Shown piece after piece: positions 5,457 through 6,487 of a stretch of 6,487 nucleotides of DNA. Location: positions 1,707 through 8,193 of the forward strand of contig JAUNRD010000065.1 of NCBI GenBank assembly GCA_030535815.1, written 5' to 3'. Source of the DNA: Clostridia bacterium (GTDB lineage: Bacteria > Bacillota > Clostridia > CAKSNL01 > HGM11501). Numbering within the stretch: the stretch's first letter is position 1; each line of letters begins with the position of its first letter. The notes beneath the pieces were generated by a model. The model did not search any database, had not been told where the DNA came from, and saw nothing but the letters and a program-made list of their open reading frames with translations. A program made the translations under genes and the position numbers.

Positions 5457-6062
5457 ATGTCAAAGGACAGATCACAGAATATTCTTGACTTTATAAACGA
5501 ATACACCAAGGAAAACGGCTATCCCCCTACAATCAGAGAAATATGTGACGGTGTAGGCTTAAAATCCCCCTCCACCGTCCACGGCCATATCGAGCGCTTA
5601 AAAAAAGCCGGAAAACTCGATAAGGCAGATTCCAAAACAAGAGCCATAAAAGTATCGGAAAAGGAATCAGAAACTTTTACAGAAAAGGAATTTTTAGAGG
5701 TTCCCGTTCTCGGCACAGTTGCAGCCGGTGTTCCAATTGCCGCTCAGGAAGATATTGAGCGTACCTTCCCCCTTCCCATGGACTTTGCAAAAAAGGGCGA
5801 AGTGTTTATGCTTAAGGTAAGAGGCGAATCTATGATTAATGCCGGCATATTCTCAGGCGACTACATAATAGTAGAGCAGACAAGCGTTGCCAATAACGGT
5901 CAGATGGTTGTTGCGCTGATTGACGATGAGGTTACGGTTAAAACCTTTTATAAGGAATCCGACCACATCCGCCTCCAGCCTGAAAATGACTATATGGATC
6001 CCATAATTGTACGTGAGGTTGCAATTCTCGGAAAAGTTGTGGGCGTATACAGAAAGTTTTAA
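5457..6062 (+). CDS. lexA: LexA repressor, SOS response regulator
   Basis: A full-length 201-residue LexA, the usual family size. The start at 5457 has AGAGGT (5444-5449) 7 nt upstream and gives the standard N-terminus (MSKDRSQNILDFINEYTKENGYPPTIREI); the same frame is open upstream but would run through the promoter. Residues 1-65 are the winged helix-turn-helix DNA-binding domain, with the recognition region around DGVGLKSPSTVHGHIERL (31-48). Residues about 80-201 are the S24 self-cleavage domain: cleavage site Ala90-Gly91 in GTVAAGVPI, nucleophile Ser125 in VRGESMINAGI, and general-base Lys162 in EVTVKTFY, all intact. It binds operators as a dimer and, when RecA filaments form on damaged DNA, cuts itself and derepresses SOS genes. 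It is divergent from the yneA-like gene over a shared regulatory region and is likely autoregulated. It is the only plus-strand gene here. Confidence 0.98.
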   Translation: MSKDRSQNILDFINEYTKENGYPPTIREICDGVGLKSPSTVHGHIERLKKAGKLDKADSKTRAIKVSEKESETFTEKEFLEVPVLGTVAAGVPIAAQEDIERTFPLPMDFAKKGEVFMLKVRGESMINAGIFSGDYIIVEQTSVANNGQMVVALIDDEVTVKTFYKESDHIRLQPENDYMDPIIVREVAILGKVVGVYRKF

Positions 6063-6068
6063 TACGAT

Positions 6069-6108
6069 AAAAAGCTCCGCATTGCAAAGGCAATGCGGAG
6101 CTTTTTTT
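6069..6108. terminator. Bidirectional terminator between lexA and the convergent gene
   Basis: A perfect 17-bp stem (AAAAAGCTCCGCATTGC, 6069-6085, pairing with 6090-6106) with an AAAG loop. The plus strand ends in seven T's for lexA (stop at 6060-6062). The minus strand ends in TTTTTATCG for the opposing gene, whose stop codon (6107-6109) overlaps the T-run. Serves both convergent transcripts. Confidence 0.95.
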
Positions 6109-6487
6109 ATTTAGTTATCTCTTTTTCTGTACCGTAAGATATATAAAGTGCGCCATCCAGTCGATATATAACATACGGAACCGCTCTTAAAGTAGCACCT
6201 GTTCCAAGATTTTTATTATATCTGTACATACCTCTGTTTTCTTCGCCAAGAGCTTTTGCTATTATAACAGAGCTCGTATCTATGGTAAGTGCATCTTCAG
6301 ATTTTCCGTAAGACATCAGAAGCCCGGATTCCACAACCTCATATTCATCGGGAATATTTCTTATTGCAAGAATTGATACTCCTTTTGAAAAAACTTCTTT
6401 GTCAACGTCGATTATTGCCACGTTAGGAGAAGCTTCAGGTTCTTCATCCGCATACACAGCCTCCACTTCCACATCGCACGCCATTCT
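6107..6487 (-). CDS. C-terminal part of a probable surface protein, 5' end off the window
   Basis: The last 126 residues of a protein that enters from the right edge; the frame is still open at 6487, and an ATG at 6482-6484 has no visible start context, so the true start is probably beyond. The fragment has an acidic linker (VEAVYADEEPEASPNVAIIDV) and then about 100 residues of alternating strands: VSILAIRNIPDEYEVVESGLLMSYG, SSVIIAKAL, ATLRAVPYVIYRLDGALYISYG. This pattern (a turn, V-E-S-G-x-L, then arginine-x-x-P-Y-V-I-Y near the end) resembles the Ig-like C-terminal domain often found in large clostridial cell-surface or S-layer-homology proteins. That is a resemblance seen by eye, not a firm family call. 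It is convergent with lexA and shares its terminator. Confidence 0.8.
   Translation of the reverse strand, partial: RMACDVEVEAVYADEEPEASPNVAIIDVDKEVFSKGVSILAIRNIPDEYEVVESGLLMSYGKSEDALTIDTSSVIIAKALGEENRGMYRYNKNLGTGATLRAVPYVIYRLDGALYISYGTEKEITK

Noticed and set aside
5252..5509. Short open frames on both strands across the yneA-lexA intergenic region
   Set aside because: They run through promoters and LexA sites, have low-complexity Phe/Lys/Ser-rich products and lack ribosome sites.
1..6487. Signs of a mobile element, CRISPR array, toxin-antitoxin pair or phage defence system
   Set aside because: No transposase, integrase, spaced repeat array, tRNA attachment site or paired small toxin genes were seen. 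The small LysM gene is explained as a YneA-like SOS protein.

Overview
The window looks like chromosomal DNA from a low-to-moderate GC Gram-positive anaerobe, most likely a member of the Clostridia (Bacillota) and plausibly a gut polysaccharide degrader. The evidence is a Bacillus-type LexA box grammar (GAAC-N4-GTTC), a divergent lexA and yneA-like pair, strong AGGAGG-type ribosome binding sites, near-consensus housekeeping promoters, and exported proteins ending in copper-amine-oxidase-N-terminal-like domains, which are common in Clostridia. The assignment is by inference; there is no rRNA or other phylogenetic marker here.

Layout from left to right: (1) Positions 1-414 (minus) are the N-terminal part of an exported protein with an F5/8 type C (discoidin/CBM32-like) domain; its C-terminus lies off the left edge. 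(2) Positions 428-3169 (minus) encode a 913-residue exported multidomain protein: signal peptide, CBM6-like module, a large GH99/GH71/WbsX-like TIM barrel, a CBM9/DOMON-like beta domain, and a copper-amine-oxidase-like C-terminal domain. It lies 13 bp upstream of the discoidin gene, and its stop codon is part of that gene's ribosome binding site, so the two form an operon. Two tandem promoters and a 15-bp palindrome lie upstream. (3) A hairpin terminator at 3375-3409 ends the next gene, 3416-4888 (minus), a 490-residue exported protein of unknown function with the same type of C-terminal domain. (4) Its promoter overlaps the terminator hairpin of the yneA-like gene. (5) The SOS module comprises a 99-residue membrane-anchored LysM protein (yneA-like, minus, 4971-5270) and lexA (plus, 5457-6062), transcribed divergently from a 186-bp region holding two promoters and four LexA-box-like sites. 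(6) A perfect 17-bp bidirectional terminator separates lexA from the convergent C-terminal end of a probable surface protein (minus, 6107 to the right edge).

How the genes work together: LexA is predicted to repress its own promoter and that of the yneA-like division inhibitor. After DNA damage, RecA-stimulated self-cleavage at Ala90-Gly91 would release both, pausing septation. The left half is a separate exported carbohydrate-handling operon with its own promoters. The most novel part is the 913-residue glycosidase-like protein, whose barrel resembles GH99-type enzymes but lacks one of their two characteristic acidic residues. I saw no tRNA, rRNA, CRISPR array, insertion sequence or phage feature. 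No stretch longer than 300 bases lacks a gene; the longest gap (3170-3415) holds the promoters, palindrome, direct repeats and terminator described below.
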